In this document: piece after piece, positions 12,671 through 24,327 of the stretch | Layout of the letters: each line of letters opens with the position of its first letter | Position numbering within the stretch: the stretch's first letter is position 1 | Program-made: the position numbers and the translations under genes | The notes under the pieces: generated by a model | What the model was told of the DNA's origin: nothing | Database searches by the model: none | The model's input: only the letters and a program-made list of their open reading frames with translations | From: Camelus bactrianus | Lineage: Eukaryota > Chordata > Mammalia > Artiodactyla > Camelidae | NCBI RefSeq assembly: GCF_048773025.1 | Contig: NC_133559.1 | Span: 10,012,501 to 10,076,500 of the forward strand | Length of the DNA stretch: 64,000 nucleotides | Reading direction: 5' to 3'

Positions 12671-13215
12671 GTGCTGATAGTAGAAAAAAGAAGAGTACAC
12701 TGGTTGTGAATCCTTAGAAATTAGGTTTTTTGTTTGCATCTTCCAAGTGACCAGGTTGGAACATTTTTTTTTTTTTTTTTTTAGTTGTGAGCTACTTAAC
12801 ATTTAAAAGATACAACAGAAATGACAATAAATTTCAATTTTTAAAAAGCTGAAAAAATACCAGAAATAGCACATCATACAGAAACATGAGATAATTCTGA
12901 AATAACTGCATGACATAACTCTAAAATACTTTCCTCTGTGTGTTTAGCTGCATGCATTTTGATTGCCTTTTCATATGACACTCATTTTGTAACATGTTCT
13001 CCAGAGAACATGAGACACTAATCCAGTCTGGCTTCAGCATAAATTGATCAGATTTGGTTTTCTTTTTAATTGATTATTTAGGGAAACTTCTTTTAGCTTC
13101 ACAATTTTTTTGCTATTAATCTAACATTAAAAAAATACTTAGGATTTATTTTTCATTAATTTTCAAAGTAATAACCAGCTCATTGTTGAAAATATAAAAG
13201 TTCAGGGAATTTTTT
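12671..13215. other. AT-rich gene-free stretch with poly-T
   Basis: A T-run at about 12,763-12,782, otherwise AT-rich sequence with no recognised element. Confidence 0.35.
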
Positions 13216-13219
13216 TTCA

Positions 13220-13776
13220 TTAAAAATGTGTTTTTTAATTGAAGTATATAGTAGATTTATAATTTTGTGTTAATTTCTGGTGTTCAGCATAGTGATTCGT
13301 TTATACATATATACATATATTCCTTTTCATTGCAGGCTATTACATGGTATTGAACATAGTTCCTTGTCCTATACAGTAGGACTTTCTTGTTTATCTATTT
13401 TATGTGTGGTAGTTAGTATCTACAAATCCCGAACTCCTAATTTATACTTCCCTACCCCCTTCACCCCCGATAACCATAAGTTTGTTTTCTATGTCTGTGA
13501 GTTTGTCTCTGTTTTGTAAATACATTCATTTGTGTTGTTTTTTAGATTTTACATATAAGTGATATCATATGGTATTTTTCTTCCTCTTTCTGACTTACTT
13601 CACTTAGTATGACAATCTCCAGGTCCATCCATGTTGCTGCAAATGGCATTATTTTATTCTTTTTATGGCTGAGTATTATTCCATTGTATGTGTATATATA
13701 TATATACACACACATACACACGTATACATATACACACGTATACATATACATATGTATACACATACATATATATACA

Positions 13777-13823
<47 letters not shown>

Positions 13824-14065
13824 ACAATTTCTTTATTCAGTCATCCATCAATGGACATTTAGGTTGCTTCCATGTCTCAGCTATTGTAAAGTGTTGCTAT
13901 GAACATTGGGGTGCATGTATCTTTTTTGAATCAGAGTTCCCTCCAGATATACGCCCAGGAGTGGGACTGCTGGATCATATGGTAGGTCTCTTTTCAGTTT
14001 TTGAAGGAATCTTCATACTGTTTCCCATAATGGCTGCACCAAACGACATTCCCAAACTTTTTATT
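13220..14065 (-). mobile_element. L1 3' end, antisense, carrying a microsatellite
   Basis: Antisense cetartiodactyl L1: 'ttgaagtatatagtagattta', 'ccccgataaccataagtttg', 'acttcacttagtatgacaatctccaggtcc', 'tggacatttaggttgcttccatgtctc', 'gggactgctggatcatatgg'. 5'-truncated at about 14,065. The 13,688-13,820 microsatellite lies inside it. Confidence 0.9.
13688..13820. repeat. compound (TA)n/(CA)n/(TACA)n microsatellite
   Basis: About 130 bp of alternating purine-pyrimidine repeat ending in a pure TA run of about 40 bp, inside the L1 3' end. The overlapping open frames here (65-131 aa, Tyr/Ile/His-rich) are artefacts of the repeat. Confidence 0.95.
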
Positions 14066-14074
14066 TGTTCTGTT

Positions 14075-14440
14075 TTGTTTTAAGATTATTTTTAGAGCAA
14101 TTTTTAGGTTTACAATAAAATTGAGAGAAAAACATACAGATTTCCTATATACCCCTGCCCCCACACAGTCATAGCCTCCCCATTATCAACATCACTTACC
14201 ATAGTAGCACATTTTTACCAAGGATAAATCTACACTGACACATCATAATAACCCAAAGTCCATAGTTACCCTAGGGTTCACCCTTGGTGGTGTACATTCT
14301 ATAGGTTTGGACAAATGTATCCTTCATTTAATATCATGAAGAATATTTTCAAAGTTGTAAAATTCCTCTGTGCTGTGCCTACTCATCCCTCCCTGCCCCG
14401 AACCACTTTTTAAATACTAACTTATTAGTTTGGGCATTCC
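14075..14440 (-). mobile_element. L1M 3'-end remnant, antisense
   Basis: 'tttttaggtttacaataaaattgag', 'ttatcaacatcacttacc', 'gggttcacccttggtggtgtacattctataggtttggacaaatgta' match the antisense of old L1M 3' ends. It directly abuts the younger L1 to its left. Confidence 0.65.
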
Positions 14441-14444
14441 AAAG

Positions 14445-16650
14445 TAAATTAATATTTTTCACTGTTAAATTCACGTGATTAAGATTTCTCTAAGAAAAAT
14501 TTTAAAAGTTTCTGGCCAGAGCATAAGGCAGCCACAGGACTACTTGTTACCTCCCTGTTTAGTAGAATGAATTTTTTTCCAGTCCAGTTTCACTGATGGT
14601 GTAACATAAAGTCTCATATCCAACTTGTATCTTTTTTGGGGGGTCTCAAGGCTTTACCTCCTCACCTATGTGGCTACTGTAGCCAAAGGCCTTGGGAACC
14701 AGCTCCTGGCAATGCCCTGGGAAGCCCAAGTGTCAGCTTCCACTTCCCACTCTAGTTTTCAATGTCTCATTTGATTTGCTCCTTGAAGATTTCCTTATCA
14801 TCTTGTGAAGTCAGTGTATGCATGTATAAATAATTTTTAAAACTATGGTTTATCCAGTATATCCACATGTTTTGTAGTAGTTTTTTGTTGTTGCTGTTGT
14901 TCATTTCCTGGTTTATGTCTTACAGAAAAATGCATCTTGCATGTCAGTCATATATTTAAGCGCAGAAATTGAAGGGTCAGTGATAAGGAAAAGCTTTCGA
15001 TTTTAAAATTTAGCCAAGGTAGTGAGCAGTGGTTAGAATGAATGGACAGAGAGATTAGGAAAGAGGGGTGATCAGAGAGGTGACCCTGGGGACTTGCGTT
15101 AAGGGTAAACAGAGAACAATATGGAGCCATAGGAAATTAAGAAATGAGGTCCAGGAGGCAGAGAAAGGAGAGACTACGTAAATAAAAATGAATGTAAGCA
15201 CAGACCAAGTCAAAGAATGTTAAAATTGAAGCAGAAGTAGAGAAATATCAAGTTCTTTCCATCCAGTCACTTTATGGTGGGGGAAACTGAGACCTAGTAC
15301 AGTAATCAGTGCATTCCAGTAGGGGCCTTATCCTAGATCCCAGCGTGGAACCCTGTCCACTGTGGTAGATGGGAGAGGAAGGAGGACACACAATAGAGAC
15401 AGGGACTGCTTTTGGAAACCAGGAAGGGAGGAGAATCACTTGAAGCAGTGCCAATAGGGAAATGAAAGTCCCAGTAAAAGCCTTGTAGTTGTGGGAGGCA
15501 GTAGGGTTTCTCAAGTAGGGAAGTGGACAGAGGGTGAGGTTTCTGGAGTACTGAGAACAGGGAGGAAAAATCGCCCATGGTGGTGAACTTGGGGGAGTGC
15601 CAAGTACGAGCCCAGGCAAAAGTGAGCATGAGGACACCTGTGGCTTGAGCACCAGTGGGGCAAGAAGAGGGAGTCTGGGGAAGGCCGGTGACAGAGGAAG
15701 AGTGCTGAGATCCCCAAAGGATAGCCAGGACCCTCCAGTCAGGCTGGGTTCTAATCAGAGGATGTCCTACCCATCTCAGATTATTCTCTGGGGATTGTGT
15801 GTGTGTAGAGGGCCTCTGTAACCACCTCCTCCTCTCCTGGTGCATTTCATACAGATTTCAGATTCTCGGCTCTATGTTCATGAGTGTTCACTGGTACAAG
15901 TAGTCTGTCAGTCTCCCTTCTCACAGAACACACTCCTTCCACCTCCACTGCCCTTTTTGCTGAGGAATGATATATAGGAGCCTTTTTGTATAAAATTGAC
16001 ATGCTTAGGAGTTTCATGAAAGTAATTGTAATATTTTAAGCATGAGCTTAACGTCATCAGGCTTGCATTTTCTGTAGCAACTCCGAATCAGAGTGCTGAA
16101 TAGACACAGAGAGGGTTTGGATTACATGGTGCAGGTAAGGAATTGTTGCAATGACCTGGGTCACAGTTGATGAAAGCACAACTAAATAGCAGTGAGTTAG
16201 AGAGGAAGAAAGAGGTGGATTTTACAAATTGTGGAGAGAAGAGTCATGGTGACTGTGAGGAATAAAGGGGATGTAAGTTTGCGGAGTGCAGGTTTCTAGG
16301 TTTCCATTTGGACAGTTGGATGGGTACTGCCGTGTCACGGGATGGGACTGTCACCTATGTTTCTGGTTTCCCTGAAAGAGAATTTCCCCTAAATATTTTT
16401 TGTTTCTTTTTTCATTCCTTTTTTTTTTTTTTTTTTTTCTCCATGAGAATAGAGTGAATTGCATCATTAGTCAGCCCAGGACAGAAAGTGGGTATAGAAT
16501 ATGTCCTAACACCCTCTTCCTGCCCTTTGCCTCTGAAACCAAGTTGCCCTCAGAAGTGTCAGTTCTGCTTTCGTCTTCCATGCCCTGACTCGACCAAGAA
16601 CAGGCCCTCAGGTGGGAGTGCTCTGAGGTTTTTCAGCATCGTTTGGGCTA
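14445..16650. other. largely unique, gene-free stretch
   Basis: GC rises between 15,250 and 15,860, where minus-strand frames of 170 and 126 aa overlap. Neither has a domain, a splice context or a Kozak-like start; they appear composition-driven. 15,270-15,340 faintly resembles a MIR core, and 16,105-16,330 an antisense L2. A T-run lies at 16,418-16,438. Confidence 0.4.
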
Positions 16651-16656
16651 GGTGAG

Positions 16657-17046
16657 TGTGTTAGGCCGCCTGGGCTGCATAGCAAAACACCACAGCCCGG
16701 TTGGCTTAAACCACAGACACATTTTCTCACAGTTCTTGAGACTAGAGGTCCCAAGACAGTTTGGTTTCTGGTGAGTCTCTCTTCCTGTCTTGCTTGCAGA
16801 CGGCCACCTTCTTTACGTGTCTTCAAATGACCTTTCCTCAGTGCACATGGAGAGGCGGGCATGGGGGCTAGAGAGAGAGAGAGGAGGCAGAAGAGAGAGA
16901 GTGTGCTCTGGGGTCTCTTCTTATAAGGCTCCCTCTTAGGACATCATTTAACCTTAATTATTAGAGGCACTGTCTCCAAATACAACCACCCTGAGGATTA
17001 CGACTTCAACACATGAATGGGGGCCACAAATAGCCAGTTTATAACA
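16657..17046 (-). mobile_element. solo MaLR (MLT1/MST-like) LTR, antisense
   Basis: 390 bp starting TGTGTTAGG and ending ATAACA. It matches the antisense of MaLR LTR 3' ends ('aaaacaccacagcccggttggcttaaaccacag', 'tttctcacagttcttgag'). Flanked by a 5-bp duplication GTGAG at 16,652-16,656 and 17,047-17,051, as expected for this family. No internal region, so it is a solo LTR and an ancient fossil. Confidence 0.85.
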
Positions 17047-17078
17047 GTGAGTAAGTCAGTCCACTTCATTTGATTTTC

Positions 17079-19774
17079 TTTCTTTTTTTTTTTTTTAACA
17101 TTTTTTATTGATTTATAATCATTTTACAATGTTGTGTCAAATTCCACTGTAGCACACAATTTTTCAGTTAAACATGAACATGCATATATATTCATTGTCA
17201 CATTTTTTTCTCTGTGAGCTACCATAAGGTCTTGTATATATTTCCCTGTGCTATACAGTCTAATCTTGTTTATCTATTCTACAATTTTGAAATCCCAGTC
17301 TATCCCTTCCCACCCCCGCCCCCTTGGTAACCACAAATTTGTATTCTATGTTTATGATTCTATTTATGTTTTGTATTTATGCTTTGTTTTTTTTTTTTCG
17401 ATTCCACATATGAGAGATCTCATATGGCATTTTTCTTTCTCTTTCTGGCTTATTTCACTTAGAATGACATTCTCCAGGAGCATCCATGTTGTTGCAAATG
17501 GCATTATGTTGTCTGTTTTTATGGCTGAGTAGTATTCCATTGTATAAATATACCACTACTTCTTTATCCAGTCATCCATTGATGGACATTTAGGCTGTTT
17601 CCATGTCTTGGCTATTGTAAATACTGCTGCTATGAACATTGGGGTGCAGGTGTCATCCTGAAGTAGGGTTCCTTCTGGATATATGCCCAGGAGCGGGATT
17701 CCTGGGTCATACGGTAAGTCTATTCCTAGTTTTTTGAGGAATTTCCATACTGTTTTCCACAGTGGCTGTACCAAACTGCACTCGCACCGGCAGTGTAGGA
17801 GGGTTCCCCTTTCTCCACAGCCTCTCCAACACTTGTCATTTGTAGATTTTTGAATGATGGCCATTCTGACTTGTGTGAGGTGATACCTCATTGTAGTTTT
17901 GATTTGCATTTCTCTGATAATTAGTGATATTGAGCATTTTTTCATGTGCCTATTGATCATTTGTATTTCTTCCTTGGAGAATTGCTTGTTTAGGTCTTTT
18001 GCCCATTTTTGGATTGGATTGTTTGGTTATTTCTTATTAAGTCATATGAGCTGCTTATATATTCTGGAGATTAAGCCTTTGTCAGTTTCATTTGCAAAAA
18101 TTTTCTCCCATTCTGTAGGTTGTCTTTTTGTTTTACTTATGGTTTCCTTTGCTGTGCAGAAGCTTGTAAGTTTCATTAGGTCCCATTTGTTTATTCTTGC
18201 TTTTATTTCTATTGCTTGAGTAGACAGTTCTAGGAGAACATTTTTGAGATGTATGTCAGATAATGTTTTGCCTATATTTTCTTCAAGGAGGTTTATTGTA
18301 TCTTGTCTTACGTTTAAGTCTTTGATCCATTTTGAGTTGATTTTTGTGTATGGTGAATGGGTGTGTTCTAGCTTCATTGATTTACATGCTGCTGTCCAGT
18401 TTTCCCAACACCATTTGCTGAAGAAACTGTCTTTATTCCATTGTATATTCTTGTCTCCTTTGTTGAAGATTAGTTGACCAAAAGTTTGTGGGTTCTTTTC
18501 TGGGCTCTCTATTCTGTTCCATTGGTCTATATGTCTGTTTTTGTACCAGTACCATGCTGTCTTGATGACTGTAGCTCTACAGTATTGTCTGAAGTCTGGG
18601 AGAGTTATTCCTCCAGCCTCTTTCTTTCTCTTCAGTAATGCTTTGGCAATTCTAGGTCTTTGATGGTTCCATATAAATTTTATTATAATTTGTTATAGTT
18701 CTGTGAAATATGTCCTGGGTAATTTGATAGGGATTGCATTAAATCTGTAGATTGCCGTGGGCAGTGTGACCATTTTAACAATATTGATTCTTCCAATCCA
18801 AGAGCATGGGATATCTTCCCATTTTTTAAAGTCTTCTTTAATTTCCTTCATCAATAGACGGCTTCACTGGGGAATTCTACCAAACATACAAAGAAGAACT
18901 CATACCAGTCCTTCTCAAACTCTTCCAGAAGATTGAAAAGGAGGGAATACTCCCAAACTCATTCTATGAAGCCACCATCACCCTGATGACAAAACCAGGC
19001 AAAGACACCACCAAAAAAGAGAATTATAGGCCAATATCACTGATGAACATAGATGCCAAAATCCTCAACAAAATATTAGCAAATAGAATCCAACAGCAAA
19101 TAAAAAAGATTATACATCATGGGGTTCATTCCAGGGACACAAGGGTGGTTCAACATATGCAAATCAATCAATGTAATACATCACATCAATAAGAGAAAGG
19201 ACAAAAACCACATGATCATCTCAATAGATGCAGAAAAAGCATTTGATGAAATTCAACACCCATTTATGATAAAAACTCTCACCAAAGTGGGTATAGAGGG
19301 ATCATGTCTCAACATCATAAAAGCTATATATGACAAACCTACAGCCAGCATAGTACTCAGCGGTGAAAACTCAAAAGCTTCCCACTAAAATCTGGGACAA
19401 GACAAGGATACCCACTATCACCACTCCTATTCAACGTAGTCTTGGAAGTCCTAGCCACAGCAATCAGGCAAGAGAGAGAAATAAAAGGGATCCAAATTGG
19501 AAAAGAAGAGGTAAAAGTGTCACTATATGCTGACATGTTACTATATATAGAAGACCCTAAAAGATCCACACAAAAACTACTAGAGCTGATCGAAGAATTC
19601 AGCAAGGTAGCAGGTTACAAGATTAACGTTCAAAAATCAGTTGCATTTCTTTACACTAATGATGAATCAACAGAAAAAGAAAGTAAAGTAACAATCCCCT
19701 TTAAAATAGCACCCAAAGTAATAAAATACCTAGGAATAAATCTAACCAAGGAGGTGAAAGAATTATACACGGAA
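17079..19774 (-). mobile_element. 5'-inverted (twin-primed) young L1, minus orientation
   Basis: 17,079-18,856 is antisense L1: poly-T, 3' UTR, then ORF2 C-terminus (minus-strand frame with [14 protein letters not shown] and [20 protein letters not shown], the Cys-rich end of ORF2p). At about 18,857 orientation flips: 18,857-19,774 is sense ORF2 reverse transcriptase ([73 protein letters not shown]). The ORF2 order of the two pieces is nearly contiguous (KELYTEH, then [19 protein letters not shown]). A perfect 17-bp duplication flanks the whole: 17,062-17,078 and 19,775-19,791. The RT piece has a frameshift near 19,119 and an active site reading YADM rather than the usual FADD-M. It is 5'-truncated and immobile. 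Confidence 0.92.
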
Positions 19775-19791
19775 CACTTCATTTGATTTTC

Positions 19792-21826
19792 AATCAGCAA
19801 CATTATTTGGATTACATACTTCTCCAGAAGCTTTTTGATAAGTTGTCAATGTGATCCATATATCAAATGCTTTATATCTTTATCTTATTTGGATCTGAAC
19901 TCAGGAGGGGGAAAGCATGCTAATTACTGGGTTCTATAATATTAACCAGTGTAGCTAGATTGTGTTGCAGTTAAATGAACTGGAGGGTCTTAGATGCTAA
20001 ACACAACAAAGTATATTTCTCAACAGGCAAACTCCGGGTAAGCCAGGGAGCTCCTCTGTGTCTTGTAGCTCTTCCATGTGGAACAGATGACCTCCAGGCT
20101 GGCACTGCAAGGCAGAATGATCAGATGCAATAGTTTACATGGTCAAGCCTGGAGGTGGCTTACATCTCCAGCACAACACATTCCATCGTTCAGAACTCGG
20201 TCACGTGGCCCCACTGCAATTACAAAAGAGTTGGAGAACTGTGTTTTTCTTCTTGGCCTATGGGGGGAAAATGTGCTGAAAATCTAGCATTATCTTCTGA
20301 AATCAGCTATATCTTCTGAAAGCCACAAATGAAGAGTTTACCATTGAGAAGAAGACTTCGTAAAGATGAGATCTGGTACTTGTGAGCAGTTTGGATGGGG
20401 CTTAGATTATGTATAGTTCTTGGAGGAGTTTGTAGCTCATAGAAATTACCAAATATCTGTGTCCCTAATAGAAAGTGCTCATTGTGTGTAGCTTCAAGTT
20501 TTATTAATGTTGATAAATCTGAAAGAGAAATGATGTTATAAGCGGGATTTTAGGTGCCATTCAGTAATTACTTAAAGTTATTAAAAGGGCACTATAACAA
20601 TGAACATACTGCCTAGATCTTAAAACAATTTTGTATTCATGTATTCATATACATTAACCAGTCAGGATCATTGACAAATCACTAACTACTTCTTAAATGC
20701 TCTACCTAAATAAATTCAAATATTAAGGAATGCTGCTCTTTTTGGGGGACAGTGCATTTCCTAACTACCATAATCCAACACAGTTGTACAGTGCACAGAG
20801 GTTTTGCATTCAGGTTGAAAAGCATTCTGCTCTTTCAAGACTTCAAATTATGGACATTTTGGGGTTTAGGCAGTGAAAATGTTCCCTAGAGAATGTTGTT
20901 CTGAGCAGCCTTGTATCTCAGATTCTAGGCACTGAAATGGCAGTCATCACAATGAATGTTGACTCTGGCTTTACATACATCTTCTGTTTAAAGCTCCCTG
21001 ATAAGAGGGACTACATTGTCAATCTCTGTGTGTTCTCTTACCTACTAAGATACTTGGTACCAAGCGTGTGTTGAGTAATTTTTTTGGTAAGTGAACATAT
21101 GTATTAAGCTCAACAGGAGAGCTTATTCTTTATGTATTTCATGGTCCTAAGCACTCTGGGATGGCTGCAATTTCATCTCTAAGCGTAATAGAGAGCTGGC
21201 TGTAGTTTATACAGTGGTGTAAGGCAATCCCAGAAGATCTGAGAAAGCACATTTTCCTGTTTATAAATGAGCCAGTGAAAATTAAGAAATAGGAAAGGTG
21301 GAGGAAGATGGAGTGAAAGGGACTACTTCGAGCACAATCAAAAGGAGAAGAGTAGAGGGGAGTGCCCGGAGGGGGAGATGTGATGGAGAATGGAGAGAAT
21401 TGGGTAGAGAAACTGGAAGAACTGTGATCTGTTCATACAAGCAGGCCCTGGGGAAGCCATGTATTTTCAGGTTTTCATTTTACGGATGCAAGTCCCAGAG
21501 AGGTGATGTGATCTTTTGATGTCACGTACAACTTTGTCCAAGGCAGTTGAGGAGAGAGAGTAGACAGGATGAAGGCCCTTGATGAGGGGAGTAGCTGGAA
21601 TCCAGCTAGAAGCTAACCTCAAGTCAGAGCTGAAGGGGAAATGAGAGATTGAGTAGGAGGCCCAAGGTTGAGGGAAGCAGCAGACTTCTTCTGTTGTAGT
21701 CAGTGGTTGGTTATTGGTGGGGAGGATTGCTGGTTGACAGAAGAAGGAAGTCAAATAGAGACACTGAGGGGTAGGTTTGCTGAGAACAGAAGGAAAGAAA
21801 GGAAGGAAGAAACATCTGTAAATGAC
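19792..21826. other. 5' flank of CD1C, mostly unique
   Basis: No gene seen. 20,040-20,330 ('gctcttccatgtggaacagatgacc', 'agaactcggtcacgtggcccc') looks like a decayed interspersed repeat of unknown class, and 20,985-21,090 like an L2 3' end. 21,780-21,826, just ahead of the CD1C ATG, is a purine-rich 5' UTR candidate. I see no clear TATA box. Confidence 0.4.
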
Positions 21827-21884
21827 ATGCTGTTTCTACATCTTGCATTACTAGCTGCTCTCTCAGGTGGTGGCAGTGCAGACT
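21827..21884 (+). CDS. CD1C: CD1C exon 1: signal peptide
   Basis: Encodes MLFLHLALLAALSGGGSAD, a short hydrophobic leader close to the CD1A and CD1C leaders (MLFL start, AD at the mature boundary). The donor GTAAGA follows at 21885. The ATG is the first in this frame with a leader behind it, and the exon ends in phase 1, matching exon 2. Confidence 0.85.
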
Positions 21885-22169
21885 GTAAGAACATCTGTCA
21901 GCTGCCCAGTCGAGTGGATGTGGGTAGAGTGTGGTGGGCTTTCCCAAGATGGGTCTGGATTCTAAGGGTACCAGAGTGCTTACAATCTGAGCATTCCTGT
22001 CTCCAGGTCCAGGTTACTCTTCTGAAGGATGACGGTAGAGCATAGAGCCCTGGGTCAGGAAAATTTCATCTTTAAGGCATTCTCTCTGCTAACTGGTTCA
22101 CTTCCCATCTTCTCTCCTTTCTGCTTATCCCATTTTTCCTTGAAGTACCTGACCATCTACGATCCACAG

Positions 22170-22436
22170 CAGTCCAGGAATACACCTCATTCTATATCAT
22201 CCAGATCTCAACCTTTGCCAACCAGTCCTGGGCACGGAATCAGGGCTCTGGTTGGCTGGATGAGTTGCAGACTCATGGCTGGGAGAGTGAAGCAGATAAA
22301 ATAATTTTCCTGCGCCCATGGTCTAAGGGCAACTTCAGCAATGAGGAGTTGACACATCTGAGCCTGCTATTCCATGTCTATCTGATTGGATTAACTCGGG
22401 AGATTCAAGACTATGACAGTCAACTGCAGTTTGAAT
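22170..22436 (+). CDS. CD1C: CD1C exon 2: alpha-1 domain
   Basis: 267 nt, the usual CD1 alpha-1 exon length. It reads SFYIIQISTFANQSWA, then SGWLDELQTHGWESE, FLRPWSKGNFSNEEL and GLTREIQDY. N-glycosylation sequons NQS and NFS match positions used in other CD1 proteins. The GLTREIQD stretch is the best CD1C-specific signature against CD1A, B and E. Acceptor CACAG and donor GTAAGT are canonical. The frame is open throughout. Confidence 0.92.
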
Positions 22437-22638
22437 GTAAGTTTAATTCATTCAGTTAAGGGTTTCTTCAGAAATTTCTTCTATTTCTGGAAAACATTCC
22501 CACACTTTTTGGGACCATTTCCATTTTTTCTACCCCACCATAAAGCTCTTTATGCGTACATATCTTGGGGGTTATTCTGGATGTTGACTTAAGATTTCCC
22601 ACACTCTTGCTCCTTCTGGACTTCTTTTTTCTTGTGCT

Positions 22639-22660
22639 TTTTTTTTTTTTTTTTTTTAAA
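22639..22660 (+). repeat. poly-T run in CD1C intron 2
   Basis: A T homopolymer of about 22 bp, interrupted only at its edges. It does not touch a splice site. Confidence 0.8.
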
Positions 22661-23125
22661 TCTTTCCCCAGTGGTCTCCCTTCTATGGCCTAAAACCTAG
22701 AGGCACACGATTGTCCCACTCTGTGTTTGAGCCCCTTAAAATACCATCTCTTCTTCTATTCAGTTTTTTCAAGCCTATACCCAGAGTCCAACAACCACTG
22801 TGACCATTGCACGCACCCGGGAATGTTGTGTTCTTACCCCTCTCACACGAGCTCCTCTTCCCCCTCCCCTGACCTGTACCACGTACTTCACCTTCCACCT
22901 TCCCCTAACTTCTTCACGTGAAAAAGCCTGCATTCTTGGCATGCATCCCTGCTCCCCTTTCCCCATTCCACCAATTCTTCTCTTCCTTGTCCCTGATCTT
23001 TGGCTCACCTTCACACCCTTATAAAATCTTCTCATTGCTCCATTTTTAACATAAAGCCCCAGGTTCTTATATTGTTTCTCTCATTTCTTCACTAATCTGT
23101 CTTTCTGCTTCCTCTCTTTCCCCAG

Positions 23126-23404
23126 ACCCCTTTGAGTTTCAGATGAGAGCTGGCTGTGAGCTGCGTTCTAGGGACACCATAGAAGGCTTCTTCCAGGTAG
23201 CCTTTCAAGGATCAGATTTCCTGAGTTTCCAAAACATGTCATGGGTGCCGGCTCCAGAGACCGAGGGAAGGGCCCAGAGAGCCTGTAATCTACTCAATCA
23301 GTATGAAGGCATCAAGGAAACGATGCATAAGCTCATAGGAAACACCTGCCCCCAATTTCTCTTGGGTCTCCTCGATGCAGGGAAGATGTATCTCCAGAGA
23401 CAAG
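23126..23404 (+). CDS. CD1C: CD1C exon 3: alpha-2 domain
   Basis: 279 nt, open. It begins YPFEFQMRAGCELRS and ends CPQFLLGLLDAGKMYLQRQ. The two cysteines of the alpha-2 disulfide (in AGCEL and NTCPQF) are present, with a third sequon NMS. EGFFQVAFQGSDFLSFQN and NQYEGIKETM follow human CD1C more closely than CD1A, B or E. Acceptor CCCAG and donor GTTAGT are canonical in GT-AG terms. Confidence 0.92.
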
Positions 23405-23612
23405 GTTAGTTCGGCCTCTTATAAGATTTTCTTATGTCTTGTCTCTGTCCACCATCCCTTCCAAAATTAGGACGAGGAAGAGTTTAAAAAGGAGAGGGGT
23501 TGGTGGGCAAAAGGGTCCTAGAGGAAGACAGTATGTGCCTATTAATGTGGGTAATTTGTCCCTAAGCTGCCTGTTGGAGTCCTCATCTGAATACCCTTCA
23601 TGCCTTCTGCAG

Positions 23613-23891
23613 TGAAACCAGAGGCCTGACTGTCCAGTAGCCCCATCCTTGGGTCTGATCAGCTGGTGCTGGCTTGTCACGTCTCTGGCTACTACCCAAA
23701 GCCTATCTGGGTGATGTGGATGCGCGGTGAGCAGGAGCAGTCAGACACTCAGCAAGGCGACATCCTGCCCAGTGTTGACGGGACCTGGTACGTTCGCGCG
23801 ATCCTGCACGTGGCGGCCGAGGAGGCAGCGGGCCTGTCTTGTCGGGTGAGGCACAGCAGTCTAGGAGACCAGGACATCGTTCTCTACTGGG
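23613..23891 (+). CDS. CD1C: CD1C exon 4: alpha-3 Ig domain, with an in-frame TGA
   Basis: 279 nt. It starts VKPEA, then TGA (23627-23629) where CD1 proteins have Trp (VKPEAWL), and continues open as LSS through [22 protein letters not shown] to [18 protein letters not shown]. Both Ig-fold cysteines and the invariant Trps beyond the stop are kept. Splice sites GCAG and GTGAGT are intact. The exon is a multiple of three and phase-symmetric, so skipping it would keep the frame but lose the Ig domain. Confidence 0.9.
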
Positions 23892-24236
23892 GTGAGTCCG
23901 ACTGGATTTATAAGGGTGCAAAGGCGCCTCCTGAGCCTGGGAGGTAGGTCAGAAGAAAGTCTCATGATGCCAACGTTAAGTGAGAGAGATACTAAGAAGG
24001 AATTAACAGAGGTGTTTTCAGAAATGTAGGAACGAAACATGAGGGACACTCAGATGTAAGAGATTTGTGGGGAGACGAGGAACCCTTCCCTGAGCAGGTA
24101 TGCGAACAGAGTGACTAAACAGGATGATGGTTGGGACTTGCAGGCAGCGCGTATGTCAAGGTAGGGAAATCAGTGGATGGAGGAAGGTTGGCAGTGGGTT
24201 TATTGTGACATCTGCGTGTCCCTCTAATACTCACAG

Positions 24237-24327
24237 GACATCACTTCCCCATGAACTTGATCCCCTTGGCAGTGATTGCTCCTCTAGTGCTTCTCATGGT
24301 CCTTGCATTATGGGTTAAAAAGCACTG
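24237..24327 (+). CDS. CD1C: CD1C exon 5: transmembrane segment
   Basis: 91 nt encoding GHHFPMNLIPLAVIAPLV and the rest of a hydrophobic span, followed by LWVKKHC. GHHF and the KKHC stop-transfer end match human CD1C. It is open and in frame with exon 4, with canonical ACAG and GTGAGT borders. Confidence 0.88.

Noticed and set aside
13542-14083. Tyr/Ile/His-rich open frames
   Set aside because: They translate a TA/CA microsatellite inside an L1 3' end.
15333-15845. 170-aa minus-strand open frame, with a 126-aa frame overlapping it
   Set aside because: No domain, no signal peptide, no splice context, and several frames are open at once; GC-rich composition explains it.
18986-19786. Reverse transcriptase gene on the + strand
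   Set aside because: It is the inverted 5' half of an L1, shares a duplication with the antisense half, and is frameshifted and truncated.
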